DNA of 64,000 nt from Embiotoca jacksoni (GCA_022577435.1 JAKOON010000004.1:4611001-4675000); one strand, 5' to 3'. Shown: positions 22,845 to 35,790, numbered from the stretch's first letter. Notes: generated by a model not told the origin, from the letters alone. Numbers and translations are program-made.

Positions 22845-25800
22845 TCAATGCTTGTCTGGATTCGATTCCTCCTCCAGTATTTGCTGTCTGCATTTCTCTC
22901 TCAGTTTATCAATAGTTGCCATTGACAAGGTCCCAGGTTCTGTAAAGATCTTCTGCAAAAAACAAAAAGTTTGACAGAAGGTCATTTAATGGTGGCAACC
23001 GATGATTTACAATGAGCCCTTCATTCCTCTAATGATCAGTTTAAAAACAGGTTTAAACTGTCATAATCTGTAAAAACCCTTTTCTCTTTTGTTTGTCTTC
23101 TAGTACAAGAACCTAATACAGGTCAACCTTTTTTTTTTTTTGTCAAAGGCCAGTGAAGGAAAGCGAGCCTAACTCCGGCAGACTAATCCTCACAGCTTCA
23201 GCACGTTGTTGTTGAAGAGTTGGTAGTTTTGTCGCATTTAGTGTTCAATCCCGACTGGTTAAATGCTGCTCAAATAGTTTCAAAATTAACCCGAGGTCAT
23301 TACCCAGTAGGATGCAATGATTGTAAAGGATTCACTGTGGAGCATATCCAGACCCATATAATTAGGGAGTGAATTTGGGTCTGGCAACACCAGGCTTTAA
23401 GGAATCGGAGCTCGTGTGAGAACTGTCGTAAACACGGCGTCTTATCCATTATTTTTGGTAACGCAGTCTAAATACGTAAAGGAGAATAGTTAAAGAACCA
23501 AGATGCCCATGTAACAGCCACTGGCTCCTCACTAGTATACGTGACTGTCCGCCATCTCACCTGCATGAAAGTGTGGCAGTCCAGAGTGAAAGCTCCACAG
23601 GTGATCTGTTTGAAACACTCACACACATCAGGCAAAGAGCGCGCTCTCAGGATCTCTGTCTGGTGGTGAATCACGAGTGTTAGAGCAACGCGGAAAAGGA
23701 CCTTGGAGCCCTCGTAGAAGAGACAATCCCAGACCCGCAGAACTGTCTGTAAGTACGGGAAACCAGAGGGAAGTCTGTTAGATATTCACCATGATGTCCT
23801 GGATTTTCTCTTCTAATAAAATCATGCCCACTCTCACCTCAATCGGGAGTATGTCAATGAAGAGGCAGATGAACCAGCGCGACACCACCAGCGTCCATAT
23901 GCCGGGATACTGGTCCATGAGCTGTCCTACTGCTGGGGCTTTGGCCTTCACCAGCTCCCCAAGGACCTCCTGGTCAGTCTTCAGCCCCAACATGGCCTGG
24001 CTGTAGTAGTCTACAATATACCACATTTAGATGAGCTCACTTTTTCTTTTTTTTTCAATGTGGAGCACCACAAGGTTCAAATCTGGGTCCACAACAGTTT
24101 TTGATCTCACAACTAGGAGTTGTAATGTAAATACATTTAAAAAAAAAAAAAATCGATTTCTGACATAATCAGCCCATCTTGTACAGATCTTTTGCTGCAG
24201 GTCGGATTACTGTCAAGCTTTGCTCTCAGATCTCCCCATAAATCTTGCAAAGTTTAAAGTGTGCTTGAGAATGTTGCAGCATTAGCTTTAACTGCAACAT
24301 CTGCTGTCTATAGGTCTCCACACTCTTTAACTCAATTACATTTTAAGATCCTCAACACTTTTCTCGCAAGATTTGACTGGGTTTGCAATTAGTAACTGTG
24401 CGCTTTTATAGGTCACCCATAAGCTTGTATTCTTCACTTCTGTAAACGGGGACTGCCACATTAACTGACTATGTTGATCATTTATTTTGTGAACAGTAGT
24501 TTTGAAGCTCTGGCCGTCGCCAGTTTAGCAGTGCTTGACTCCACCTAACAGCTCATCCAAAAAAGAGGCGAAGCCGTTAACAGTGTGTGTGGACGTTCAA
24601 GAAACTACCTGGGAGTATTCTTCCCAACAACGCATCCATAAGCCAGAAGGATTTCTCTTCATCTTTGGTGATGATGATGAGGTAGCCCCCAATGAAGTTC
24701 ATACCCTGGAATAGACAGAGCCTCTTGGATTACTAATTTTATGGACCAAAACACTCGTTTTTATGCTGGATTTTTGAAGGTAGCACAGAAAGTTAAGAAA
24801 AGCTCCATGTTGGGAACATCCTACACATGAATGAACAAGGAAGTAGCCAGTCCTGTTCTTTAGATAAATAGATGTTAGGCTACGTTAAGTGAGAGGAGAG
24901 TCAACACTTGTTCGTGACAGTGTTTTCTTCACCTGACAGTACCCTACTGTCTGATTATGGTGTCCGTAGGCCAGCAGCACGTTGTACAGAGCCCTCTGCA
25001 GGCTCGGCTCGGCTCTGCTCCGGAAGAGGATGTTGTCAGGAAAGGTCCTGTGCATATCTGCCAAAACATAGAATATGATCATGCTATCACTTAAACCTAA
25101 TAATTAATAGAAGTTGAGATTCATGTGTTTTTTTTAATTTCGGTGAGAGTGAAACATGTATTGAAGTGGGGTGAAAGTTTTGTCGCACCTATGTGAATGG
25201 TTTCCTTCAGCTTGGTGTCGTGCTCCGTGGCCAGCAGCGACTGGTAATAACCCGGCCTCCTCTCCAGTTGTTCCTGCGCACCGCTAGCTGCCATCCAGAT
25301 CATGGCCCGGTGCTCGTTGGGAACACCTTTACGCACATATCTCTTCACTTCCAAGACAGATTTCACAGTTACATCACACAACCAAAGAGCACCTAAAAAC
25401 AATGCAGCGGTGCGTTTGATTTTGTACCTGTCAGGTTCTTCTCCACCTGAGGTTTCTCTTGAAGGAGCTTCGACCATCTCGTTGACCTTCTGTTGAGGAC
25501 AGCCACATACTCGTTCATCATCTCCTTGTAAGATTCGAAATCGTGACGTCTCTCGAAGCCATAGGGGTCAATCCTGCGGGGACAAAATACAGATGGATGA
25601 CGACGCATACAGCGGATAAAAACTGGAAAAAAAATGAGCGACAGGAGGGCCACATCATTCCCCACCCCGCTTTCTCTCTCCTACTCCCTGATGACTGACT
25701 CTACAACTGCCTCCACTGGGTAAGGTTTCTGCAGGAGATCAAATGCCCCAGCTGGATAATTCATATATATTAAATTACCTCTAAAGTAGGGTTTGGCGCA

Positions 25801-26134
25801 AGGAGCAAAATTCAAGCTCAAAAATAACTTTAGAGATGTTTCTATATTTTTCTCTAAACAATCAAGCCTGGCAGCTTCACCAGTAAAACATTGAGTGCAA
25901 ATACAATTAAATGGAGAAGTAGAAAGCTGATGTAAATATGAACGATATAATGACAGGTGTAAACATTATTTTCTGTCACAGAAAAATATGCTGTGTATAC
26001 ACACTCAGTAAGAAGTCAGTAAAACTGACGAAAGATGCACTTTAAGAACACCAGAGTCAACGTAAAACCTACCTGTCACTGTCATTATAACATGTTGGAG
26101 GCTGAGTAGCACTTCCTTTCATTTCGCTCTCCAT
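22845..26134 (-). CDS. grtp1: Growth hormone-regulated TBC domain protein 1 (Rab GTPase-activating protein)
   Basis: Eight coding exons join in phase: 26134-26073, 25573-25428, 25347-25189, 25057-24933, 24705-24609, 24010-23838, 23746-23561 and 22952-22845, giving about 351 residues (human about 336). The N-terminus has RIDPYGFER, a GRTP1 hallmark. The TBC domain covers most of the rest: RYVRKGVPNEHR, the arginine-finger motif IxxDxxR (IHIDMHR), the glutamine-finger motif VGYCQG, then SFWLMDALLGRILP, AMLGLKTDQEVLGELVKAK and SRWFICLFIDILP. Both catalytic fingers are intact, so it should stimulate GTP hydrolysis by a Rab protein; the target Rab is not predictable here. The exon 3 acceptor (CTTGGAAG) has a poor pyrimidine tract, but frame and similarity support it. 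It is tail to tail with lamp1, as in the human 13q34 order. Confidence 0.93.
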
Positions 26135-28699
26135 TGCGCGTCATGTGCTGCAGGTACAGTAGTCCACCGCGGTTGTTGAACAATCTGCAACAACAGGGTT
26201 ATTTCATTTTCATGCCTTGGAAAAGAACTGGCTGCTGTCAAGGTAAATAACAAAGCAGTCAAGAGTTTCAAGTGTCTCACCTTACAGCCCTCAGTGGGAG
26301 GCGGGGCTAGCGGAGGAAACACCCCGGCGACATCCATAGGCGTGTGCTTTATTTGCAGGCCAAACATTTGGAACAAGAGAAACATTATGTACTCTTGTAT
26401 ACAGGTGGAAGTGGTAATGATAGTACTGATAGAAGTAGTTTCACAGATATTGAGATAAAGTTTGGCAGATGGAGATGGTATAATATTATTTGAGTTGAGT
26501 TTGGAGTCATGCATGCGTCATATTACCATTGAGAAAGAATAAATGTATTTTAAGAGGCAATAATTGATATCTTTTTTTTTTTTTTTTTTTTCTTTAATCG
26601 AACAATGCATCTACTAAAATGTGGAACTCAAAGTAATGAATCATCTCCCCCTCAGCTCAGACAGTTTCAGCATCTTTCAGCATTTTGTTTTAGTTGTGGT
26701 TGTCAGTGTTTTGGTTCATTCTTAGCAGCATCATTTTCAGAGAAAAAAAAGCTGGTGAGTATTATTCAGCCGCTGGCCACCAGCACGACTAACAATGAAT
26801 GACGAGGTTTCCCCCTTGTCTGCCGCATCTGCAAATAGGCAACTGTTCTCAAACAAAGTTCACCATAACAGAATTATAAAAGTGAAATGTTGGGTTTACA
26901 GCTTACAGATCTGGTTGAAGTCTTGTGGAACAACAATCACATTTGACACTACTGAAGTTAAAAGTAAAAACTCAGTAGCTCAATAAAATAAGAACAACAT
27001 CGATTTGTGCATTGATAAGTTACATGTTATTGTGTGACTTTGGTTGTGTTTTAACACTTTTAACTCAGACTCCCCACAAATGCTTAAATCACAAAATAAC
27101 TGTGTTGACCTATAAATCTCATTTTGCCTCATCATTTAATTTCAATACGTTTTTTTCAACAAGTCGAAGGAACAACGAAGCTCATGTTAAACACATCTAG
27201 TTGTTTTCTATGTGAACAAGCAATTCTTTAAAGATAGCCTGTAACGTGTCAGTGAATACTGCGTTTTCTATAAATAATGCTCATGGCAGAATATTTTGCA
27301 AAGTTTCAGTTCCCTTGCCATCGTTCTAATTCTGCCGCCTAAAATCTCTTCAGCACCTGTACTGTGGCTACAACAAAACAAAAGAGCTAAATACGCATAT
27401 GATTATGGAAAAACTCATGCTTTATTCATCTTTCTCAAATGAACAATATACTTAGGCTACTTACATGATGTATCAACAATATATTCTAATTTTCACTACC
27501 TTCAGTAACACTGAACAGATGGGGTTGAACAGGAACATAAATACTGAACAGACAGGTATTTATTCTTAAGGCTTACTTTGTCGTCCTGTCCATGCCGTCT
27601 CTAGTGTCCTGACTTCTGAAGTAAGGGCTCCGCGCTGCCGTAACATACAGATATGTGCCATGCAATTGTAAGGTTCGGTCATCTCTTAACTTTAAATTTC
27701 ACTGAAATGCTGCTGAATTTTAGCCTCAAAGTGTCTCAGAGGGATAAAATGAAAAGAAAACAAGAAATGATCTTATGGATTCTTGAAGAAAGAACTGACT
27801 ATGTGACATTTAGGATTCAAGAACCCACTTCCAACTGAGAGTATTCAGACAGATGAATGCCACGAACCAATATCAATTATCTAAATTAAAGCACTGCCTT
27901 TACTTTAGTGAAAATTTATTTGTGAAACCAGCCCGAGGTGATGTAAAATGTGTTTAACATGCTTTCAATGAGAAGCTCACAATTCCATGACTTGACAGAT
28001 CCACCTAACAATTAAACCAACAGCATATCATCCACAATATTGAGGCATCCCGTTAGAGATCTTAGCATTTACTGTACATAAAACAATCATCTTTTGCATT
28101 TATAAATTGAACATATTTATATTATTCTTCATATAGCTCTCTTTGTAAACTGTCCCAATAGATACAGTATGTACAGTAAAAACTGCAACAGTTCTGTTTG
28201 TGCTGGTGTCGTGAGCACTCTGTCCCAACGTTAGAGTAAGACATGGGAACTTTGCACAGTCACGCAGAGCTTCATATAACAAAACAAAGCTGACAAGGAA
28301 GAATCTTAAAACACGCAGCTTTCTCCTCCAGAGTCCATTTAGAGTACACGCAGCCAGTGAGCCTCCTCTCAGAGCTTTGTCCGTGATGCCCGCGGACGGG
28401 GCCGTAGTGCTCCTCCTGGAGCAGAGCAGAGGGGCGTCCAGGATACTGAGAATCTGGCCGTGTCCATATGACGCCTCAGTCTCGAGAGGACAGAAAATGT
28501 GGCCAGTAGTTCTCATAGTTTTTTCTACTCAGCTCCCTGAAAGGTGGTTTCCTGACAGTTTCAAGTGCTTCTGTTTTCTCTCTGAAGTCTACAATATTTT
28601 CTTTTTTTTTTTTTTTTTTTTTGTACAAGTCTTAAAAAAAAACTATGAAGTCACTGTAAAAGAAACAATGTTCTGGTTTTCCAGAGTTGGGGTTTGGAT
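26135..28699. other. Region between grtp1 5' end and dcun1d2 3' end
   Basis: Includes the grtp1 promoter and 5' UTR (26135 upward) and the dcun1d2 3' UTR (28699 downward; minus-strand AATAAA complements at about 27907 and 27419). Poly-T tracts lie at about 26572-26591 and 28602-28622. No exon was recognised. The human neighbour ADPRHL1 would be expected here and is absent. Confidence 0.5.
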
Positions 28700-31600
28700 T
28701 TAGAGAGTTTTACGTTTTGATCCCGTTACAATCGGTCGAGCGAATTCCACAAAATCATCTATAAGGACCGGCCATGCACCTGAGAGAGAAAGAAACACCA
28801 AGAAATCATTAGTGTCCCAGTGATGCACCGGCAGAGATGTGAAGGGAGTTTAATCGATTTGTTTTATTTTTTTATTCCAGACTCACCTTCCTCATCGTAG
28901 TTTGCCATGTCGTCTGCGATCATGTTCCCAAAGTCCAACAATAAGTTCCATGTGTCCTTTGGGATAGATCGTTTATGGTGTTCCTGTAATGGAAAACTAC
29001 TGGTGAACATACAGGTACAGAAATTGGTTCATACACAATTTGTTTTATCCTCGTTCTTATAGTTAGACAGACATTTTAGTGTTTGCGTGTCCTTCACTCC
29101 ACGTTCCTCCAATCCTCAGCGGGCCGGCCGCTGCGTATGGCGTAGTTTGGTCTGTGTTTTATAATATTTAATGTTAAATGAGCTTTTAAATGTTCAATAA
29201 ATACTCTGCAATTTTACTTTTTTAGTTTCAATTCATTTATTTGGGAATCTGTAACTACTGTCACACAGAACTACTTTTTTCACTACCAACTGTGTGTCCT
29301 GTAAAAAATCTCTACAGAAAGTGACTTTAAACACATTTCTCTTTAAAGTTTTTTTTTTTTTTTTCCCAATAGTTAAGAATGGAAAACTTGTTCGTGAGCA
29401 CTTCGTTGTAGCAAATCCACTGTTCATTTTAGTTTCAACGTGGTTGTGTTTTCATTAGCATTTACCTCATAGTTCACAATGTAATGATGCTCAAAGCCCT
29501 TTCATGCTTCGTCTCAGCTTTAGGGATATGTTACAATTTGTTCCAGGAGGTAGGAAAAGTGTGTACGTGAGAAATATTTACTTTGGTCGTAAAAAAAACA
29601 AATAGGCAATATTATTATAATGGCACTAGAACATGAGAGTTGGGTGTGTCTGCCTGGGCTTATTCAAATATGAGTCATGCACCTTTTGTCCCATCTCCGA
29701 GGATGCAGCCCTACTTTGACTCACCAAAAGGAATCTGTTCCAGAGATCGAGGAACTTAAATCGTCCTGACAGAACCAGGTTCCAGTAGGCTACGGCCATT
29801 TCCAAATCTGCACACAGACACCAAGAAGACGCTCATGTTCAACTGTTCGTGAGGCAGAAATATCACTTGGCAGATTGTTGTTATGAATGTCACTCTACTC
29901 ACCCAGACCCTTCTGTCCGGGATTTTTGGCAAAGTTAAAGGTGAACTGGTAGAAGTCCTTAAACTTCCCGCTGTCTTTTAGCTCCTGCTCTAATCTTGGC
30001 AAAAGGGCCTTCAGTTTTTCAGGGCTGTCGCACCTGAAGAAGAGACGAGACGTATAATCACACATGGACCCCCTGGCCTGTTGTAACATGACGGTCTTGA
30101 AGCTGATGACAAACAGGCTGCAGTTGCCTCTGACACATGAACCTCAACAGTCAAAACACTGCAACTCTTTCATTGAGTCATTCCACGAAGACACAGAATA
30201 CTCCGGCTGTGGGTGCATCTATATATAGACAGCTTTCCCTGCCTGCAGCTGCACTAAGAAAACCGCTAAGTGTATAGAGTTCAGGAGCAGCTTTTACGTC
30301 CCACTTCGGAGCGTTTCACACGCCGTTGACGTCGACACTCACCCCAACTCTGTCATTCCATCCAGAAACTCCTTCTTCGTGAACTCGCACTGAGTGGCGG
30401 CGCGAAACTTCCACGCGACGACCAGCACGGTGATGCTGGCCGGATCCAGAGTGAGGTCATCACAAAACTGCTGAATCCCATCAATACCAATTTTATTCTC
30501 ATCCTGGGGATCTAGTAAGAAAAAGAAGAAAGAAAAAAAAAAAAAAAAAAAAAAACGACCTCCAATCACATGTTCTGCATACAAGTGGCGTCGGTAACTT
30601 TTACAGAATACAGGTCTTTTTGGAAAAAACTCCGTCCTTGAAAATATTTCAAGTTCCAGCGCGAAACACAGATTTGCAAGTTGTTGTACTTGCCTTTGTA
30701 ACGATTGTAGAGCTGCTCCAGCTTTTTCCGGTCTACTGAGGTTTTCATGGATTCCTTGCAGTAAAGCTCTGGATTCTGAAAGTAGTTGTCCGTTGCGACT
30801 TCTAGTTTCCAGTCATTCTGCGTGAGGCAGTACACGGCTGTCTTCTCGCCAGCCTGTGTGAAGGACATGAACTGCCGTACCTTGTCCCTCTGCGAAGACT
30901 TCAGCTTATGCTGTGTGAGTACAGGACAGGGGCTGTCAGACACCGGCGCGATCAGACCGGGGAGCGCAGACAACAACGCGCAAACACAGAGCGAGACGCA
31001 GACGAAAACACACAGCGAAACAAAAAACATCTAAAGGCATTCAGGCCAACGGTGAGGAGCGACGACGACGACGAGGAGACACTCTCGGACACGTGGACGC
31101 ATATCTCTGGAGGTTAGTCAGTCACACGGACAAACACGCATTGTAAAAGGTGAGTCGAGTAGCCGGTGGTGGCAATTATGTCCTGCCCGAGAGCAACATG
31201 GTCTTTTCTGAAAGGGGGGTGGGGGGGGGATGTTGTGGCTTCTCAAAGCACATGCTGTACCTCTGAGGGCCCCTCAGATAACTACAGTCATAGATGTAAC
31301 ATGAGCAGGGAAATGGGATGCCATCGCAAGGGACCTGGAGGTGCAACAAGTCTGGAGTAACACAAGCACCCTGCCAGAAATACTTGGGAATATAAAAAAA
31401 AAAAAAGAAAAAGAAAAGAAGTGTGTGTGGGGGTAAAGAAATATCAAACGACACAATGCGGTCAGAATAAACAGTTCTTCTGTAAATGCGTTGTTTACCT
31501 TCATTACTTGTGCACATAAGATGTTTTGAACACACCGGTTATGAACGCAAGCACGAAGAGTCGCTCAGTATTTGTTTCGCTCAAGTAAGTCCAGAATATC

Positions 31601-32692
31601 GTCTCATTAAATTGTAACGCGTCCGTTAAAAAGCAGTAACAGGCAGCAGAGAAGCTTCAAGCCAAATTGATCAAGAGATGATATCTGGCTTTCTCACACA
31701 CTCCACTGATGTTATCATCAGTTACAAATGTTGATGATCAATTAATCAAAGAAAATAGTTTTTTTCTTTAGAAAGAAAACATGCAGAAAGTTGATTTAAC
31801 AGCTCCAAAGTGTGGATTTGTTTATTTTCTCATTCCTCCGTGAAATGAAATTAACCTGGGACTCTTGTGAAATATGATCCCGACATGATTACAAAGCAAA
31901 CTATTAACACCCCCCCCCCCCCCCCCCCCCCCGAGCATTTACAAAGAGCAGATGATCTGATCTAGTACAGAGACATCCTGCATGTCCTCCTCCCTCCAGC
32001 TGCAGCACCTGATCACTTCACTTGAAGAGCAGCAGCAGCAGCATTTCCTGAAACCGGAGACCTAAAACTGTTTGGGGGAGTTCACATGATTTCTGATCAC
32101 AACGAAGACGTCTGATTATTATTGTTTGTGTGTGTGGGGGGGGGGGGGACACGCGTTAGGTTAGCATTGTCCCCCCCCCCCCCCACACACACACACACCA
32201 GCAGCTACCGTTAGCTCGAGTTAGCCAGAATCACTGGTATTGCCGACGGGGGGGGGACAATAACACGGGAGTGGACTGTCAAGTGTCCTTATGGATAAAT
32301 CGGGATGTCCCCCCTGTCCTCCCCCCGTCCCCCCCCCTTCAAACGACCCCGAGGCTCTCTCTCTCTCTCTTTCTCTCCCTGTGTGTGTTCGTCTCCGAGG
32401 TTGAACCTGCTCCCGGAACGAAGTTAACCAAGACTACTCAAAAAAAAAAGGAAGAAGAAGAAGAAGAAGAAGAAGAAGAAGAAGAAGAAGAAGAAGAAGA
32501 GACGTGTAGCTAATGCTAGCTGCTCTCAAAATATCAACTGACCTTCCCCTTGTAACACCACAACTGAGCACTGTACGCGCACCAAACCGCAACACAGCGT
32601 GTACTTTAATAATACGACAATAGTCTGGAAGGAAAGCGCCACTGGCACTAAAGCCAATGCCTGGGTTTGTGTTTATTTTGGTTACCTACCAT
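28700..32692 (-). CDS. dcun1d2: DCN1-like protein 2 (cullin neddylation co-E3)
   Basis: Seven coding exons: 32692-32690 (the start codon only), 30910-30694, 30511-30343, 30033-29903, 29807-29725, 28983-28887 and 28779-28700, giving 259 residues, the length I recall for human DCUN1D2. The N-terminus (HKLKSSQRDKVRQFMSFTQ) is followed by a UBA-like region (residues about 8-45), and the potentiating-neddylation domain fills the rest: DPQDENKIGIDGIQQFCDDL, AWKFRAATQCEF, KDFYQFTFNFAKNPGQKGL, DLWNRFLL and ARPIVTGSKRKTL. The family binds the E2 UBE2M and cullins and promotes NEDD8 transfer. The donor after exon 2 is GC, not GT (AAAG/GCAAGT), paired with a normal AG; the frame DPQDEN continues exactly. 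The start was placed at ATG/GTAGGT because the family begins MHKLKS and exon 2 begins with His in phase 0. Confidence 0.93.
31911..31932. repeat. Poly-C tract, 21-22 nt
   Basis: Uninterrupted C run in intron 1 of dcun1d2, about 240 bp from the G/C hairpin. Confidence 0.9.
32128..32192. repeat. Long GT/G13 - C14/AC inverted repeat (hairpin)
   Basis: GTGTGTGT followed by 13 G and AC is mirrored 18 bases later by GT, 14 C and ACACACAC. The arms pair perfectly over about 23 bases. It sits in intron 1 of dcun1d2. Confidence 0.85.
32450..32501. repeat. (GAA)n trinucleotide repeat, about 17 units
   Basis: An almost pure GAA tract preceded by a short poly-A, about 190 bp inside intron 1 of dcun1d2. 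Confidence 0.95.
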
Positions 32693-32740
32693 TTTTACAC
32701 CCGCTGTTTGACCAGTTTGGTAGCCCGACTGTCGCTCATT

Positions 32741-32760
32741 GTGCGCCTGCGCGGAAGTAG
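32741..32760 (-). promoter_or_regulatory. dcun1d2 promoter motifs (NRF1-like, ETS-like)
   Basis: TGCGCCTGCGCGG at about 32742-32754 fits the NRF1 palindrome, and the adjoining GGAAGTAG is an ETS-type core. They lie about 50-65 bp upstream of the start codon, typical of TATA-less housekeeping promoters. Confidence 0.45.
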
Positions 32761-34264
32761 CCCAACAAGCTATTATTGGCTTTCAGAGGAAAAGATGGGG
32801 TTGGCAGCAACTGCTCTGTTGATATTTGCATTATTTACGATTGTTTGCTCAAATGTATCCCCGTGCACGTATTTGTGAGCGAGAGAGAGAGGGGGGAAAA
32901 GAAAAGAAAAAAAAAGAGAGATTTTTTTTTTTTTTTTTTTTTTTAAACTTGTTTTCCTGAACAAAATATAACCCCCCCCCCAAAAAAACTCTCAAAAGTA
33001 CATGCAGCAGTGTTAAAAATATAACTGAACCCCACCCTTCACCCCCCTCCACCCCCACACACACACTCTCTTTACTGCCGACAACACTATAAAGCACAAC
33101 ATCTGTAATCCTCCTTCACTGCACATCACACCTGTAATGACCTAATGAGACATGTGGTTGGGTGACGTGCAGCAGGCCAACATTTATTTTGTCAAACAGT
33201 TTCGTTCAAATTAAATAGGAAGAGCTAGATTACTAAATGCAACTAAATGCCAAAGCAAAATCAGTTGAATTAATGTTCTAACTTCAGGAGTAAACACAGT
33301 GTACCAATGAATACTGTGAATAAAATTGTTTATACTTATACTTACAAACGTAGAGATATGTTATATAGCTGCAGCCAGTCACTGCAGGCGGGTTTTCTAA
33401 CTCTAAAAGTAATTAAAGCTTAAGATTTTGTCTTTCGTCACGTAACTATGGTTTGGTCAAAATGTGAGACCCCATATATAGTGACAACCATACAAGGGCT
33501 CATCTTCCAAGAAACATAACATATCTCTGAAAGCTGAGCAGGCAGGAGACTCAGCTCAGCTTTATCTCTTGTGAAAATGAATCCACCCTTCAACAAGTGT
33601 GACTAACGCACACACACGACACTGTCACTGATAGAGTATCTGTGAACTTCAGCTCTCTTCTTTTTTGGTTGTTTTGAAGTGAAAATGGCCTGAATGTCAG
33701 CCTCAGCTGACACAAGCTCACAGGATGCATGTGAGTGATTGTTACAGTGCTGTAGAGGGAGCTGCCGTCACTCATACCAGCTATGAAACAATGTTAACAC
33801 ACTCTTGTTAATTGACAAGTCTGTATGCTGTGAAATGCATTGGGTTATACTTACCATGTTTAAACCGATTAATGAATTATCTCCCAGCGTAACAAAATAT
33901 AGGCTTTACTGAAGAACACCACAATACAGGCTTAAAGAGAAACTTATTGCTTGGCCATCGTATTAGTTTACACTGAGTTAGTTTCATGGGAAACTGAGTA
34001 GGTTCATTTTTAAATATTCTAATGTTAGAAAATAAAATAAAACAAAGGGTATTGATATCTGATGTTTTATTTCAGTGCAGAAATGTGCAACTCTAATTGA
34101 AAATTGACTAAATCAAATCAGTTTAGTTAAATACATGTAGCAGATGACATATATCTACAGACTTGACCATTGAAGTGGACCTGCATTTAATAAGGAGCTG
34201 CTAAACAACCTGAGAGTTTGACAGTGCGACTTTTAAACCCAAGTGGAGGCGAATGCTAGTTTAT

Positions 34265-34310
34265 GAATAAACTACTTTATTAACCCCAAAGGTAAATTAC
34301 AGTTTTAATG
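34265..34310 (-). mobile_element. Possible LINE 3'-tail stub, opposite orientation
   Basis: ACTTTATTAACCCCAAAGGT is the inverse complement of a CTTTGGGGTTAATAAAGT tail, the same type as the end of the element at 35410-35790. Only the tail is visible. Confidence 0.35.
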
Positions 34311-35409
34311 TCATATATAATATTACATCAGTCAGAGGGACCAAAGCAGTACTTTAAACCACAATTTGTCTTCAAAACCTTCAGTAGGATTTTTCATGCA
34401 GGACTTTAACTTGTATTTGGTATTTATTATATACTTCTTCAGCATTGTCCTGCTTTGATGAGTCAATTTCCATCCCTTTTGATAAAAAAAAAAAAAAAAA
34501 AATATTAATAATCCATGTTTATCAAGGCCCATTTATTCACATGATAAGTCACTTCTGCAAAGTTTTCCACTATAATAATTTCTTGCTATTTCAAAGCCTT
34601 CACCACACTGGCAACAGTGTAAAAATACATCTGGTTTAATTCAATGAATAAATGTTTTTTTTTTCCTGCCAGTGTCAGGTTGCAAAGTGTATAATTTCCA
34701 TGTAATTGTAGAAGGTAAACTCCTCCTGAGGTGATTAAAGCCCTGGTGCCCTCATGGCTTAAGAAGACAAAAGAAGAAGTTTTTTGGCACCCTGCTGCCG
34801 ATATACACTTACACCTTCATCCTGACTGCATATGTGGCTGTGTGTGGGAGGTTTTTTTTTCATGTTATTTACACACACTACCAAAATTGGTGAGGTGGCC
34901 CTTCAGTTTATTATTTGCGTTTAATTCATATGACTTTGAATGTCCTTGATGCAAAACTACAGGGTGCAAATATAGGACTTTGGGTGCAATTAAAACCAGT
35001 GGTGTATAAAGTACATGAAAACCACACTTAAAGTACAGATATCTTACCGGAAAATTTAAAGTAAGTATCTAATATTTACTGAATTTGAGTATCAAAAGTA
35101 ACTGTTTGATATCAATACTTATGTAGGCTATTAAAAGTAAAAGTAAATGCTGTCATTAAAAAAAGCAAGCAGCAATTATAACGTTTATTCTATGACAGAA
35201 ACACTGTAAGACCTGCTGAACGGGAACCACTGCGGCTAAAAGTAAAAATTAGGGTGAATCTTGTTCAGTTATCATGATGTTATTGCAAATTGGTTGCAAA
35301 GTGTTTGAGTGGAAATATAAACTAAACCAGTGCTTTGAGAACAACATGATTGCTCTTGCACATTTAGGAGATTTACTAATAGTTTATCTTAAAAGCTAAA
35401 CAAACTATT

Positions 35410-35790
35410 ATCCATATTGGATAATCCTGACCACCCTCTCCACCACCTGCTGCAGGGACAGAGGAGCACTTTCTCCAAAACACTCCTCCAGCTCCGCTGT
35501 CACAAGGACAGATACAGGACATCATTCCTGCCGACCGCAATTAGACTGTACAATAACTCACCTCTGGCAAAATCCATCACATAACAATAACACTGTTGTC
35601 TGTGTTTCTTGGTTGTTTGTATATAATATATACACTGTACTGTATATACTGTGCATTTGATATTTTTTACTGCTATTTTATTGCTTTTCTATTATTCTAT
35701 TATTATCTTATTGCTTTCTGTATGCTGCTGTAGCGAAAAAAAAAAGTCCCCTCGGGGATGAATAAAGTAACTACCTAACCTAACCTAAAT
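35410..35790 (+). mobile_element. 3' end of a non-LTR retrotransposon (LINE)
   Basis: From about 35422 a frame reads DNPDHPLHHLL, TFSKTLLQLRCH and KDRYRTSFLPTAIRLYNNSP before stops. This is the characteristic C-terminal end of a fish LINE ORF2 (CR1/L2/Rex-like). It is followed by a 3' UTR ending CCCCTCGGGGATGAATAAAG and a short CTAAC-type repeat tail. The body is missing, as expected of a 5'-truncated insertion. The exact clade cannot be settled by eye. Confidence 0.75.

Noticed and set aside
30911..31030. Hydrophobic N-terminal extension in frame with dcun1d2 exon 2, like a signal peptide
   Set aside because: It is intronic sequence with a good acceptor directly before the His codon. The family starts MHKLKS and acts in nucleus and cytosol, and a matching ATG exon exists at 32692.
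32271..32513. Open frame ending in a long poly-Glu stretch
   Set aside because: It is created by the GAA microsatellite in dcun1d2 intron 1, with no homology or splice support.
35762..35790. CCTAACCTAAC motif as an interstitial telomere repeat
   Set aside because: The unit is not the vertebrate TTAGGG complement and is very short. It is the short tail repeat of the LINE fragment.
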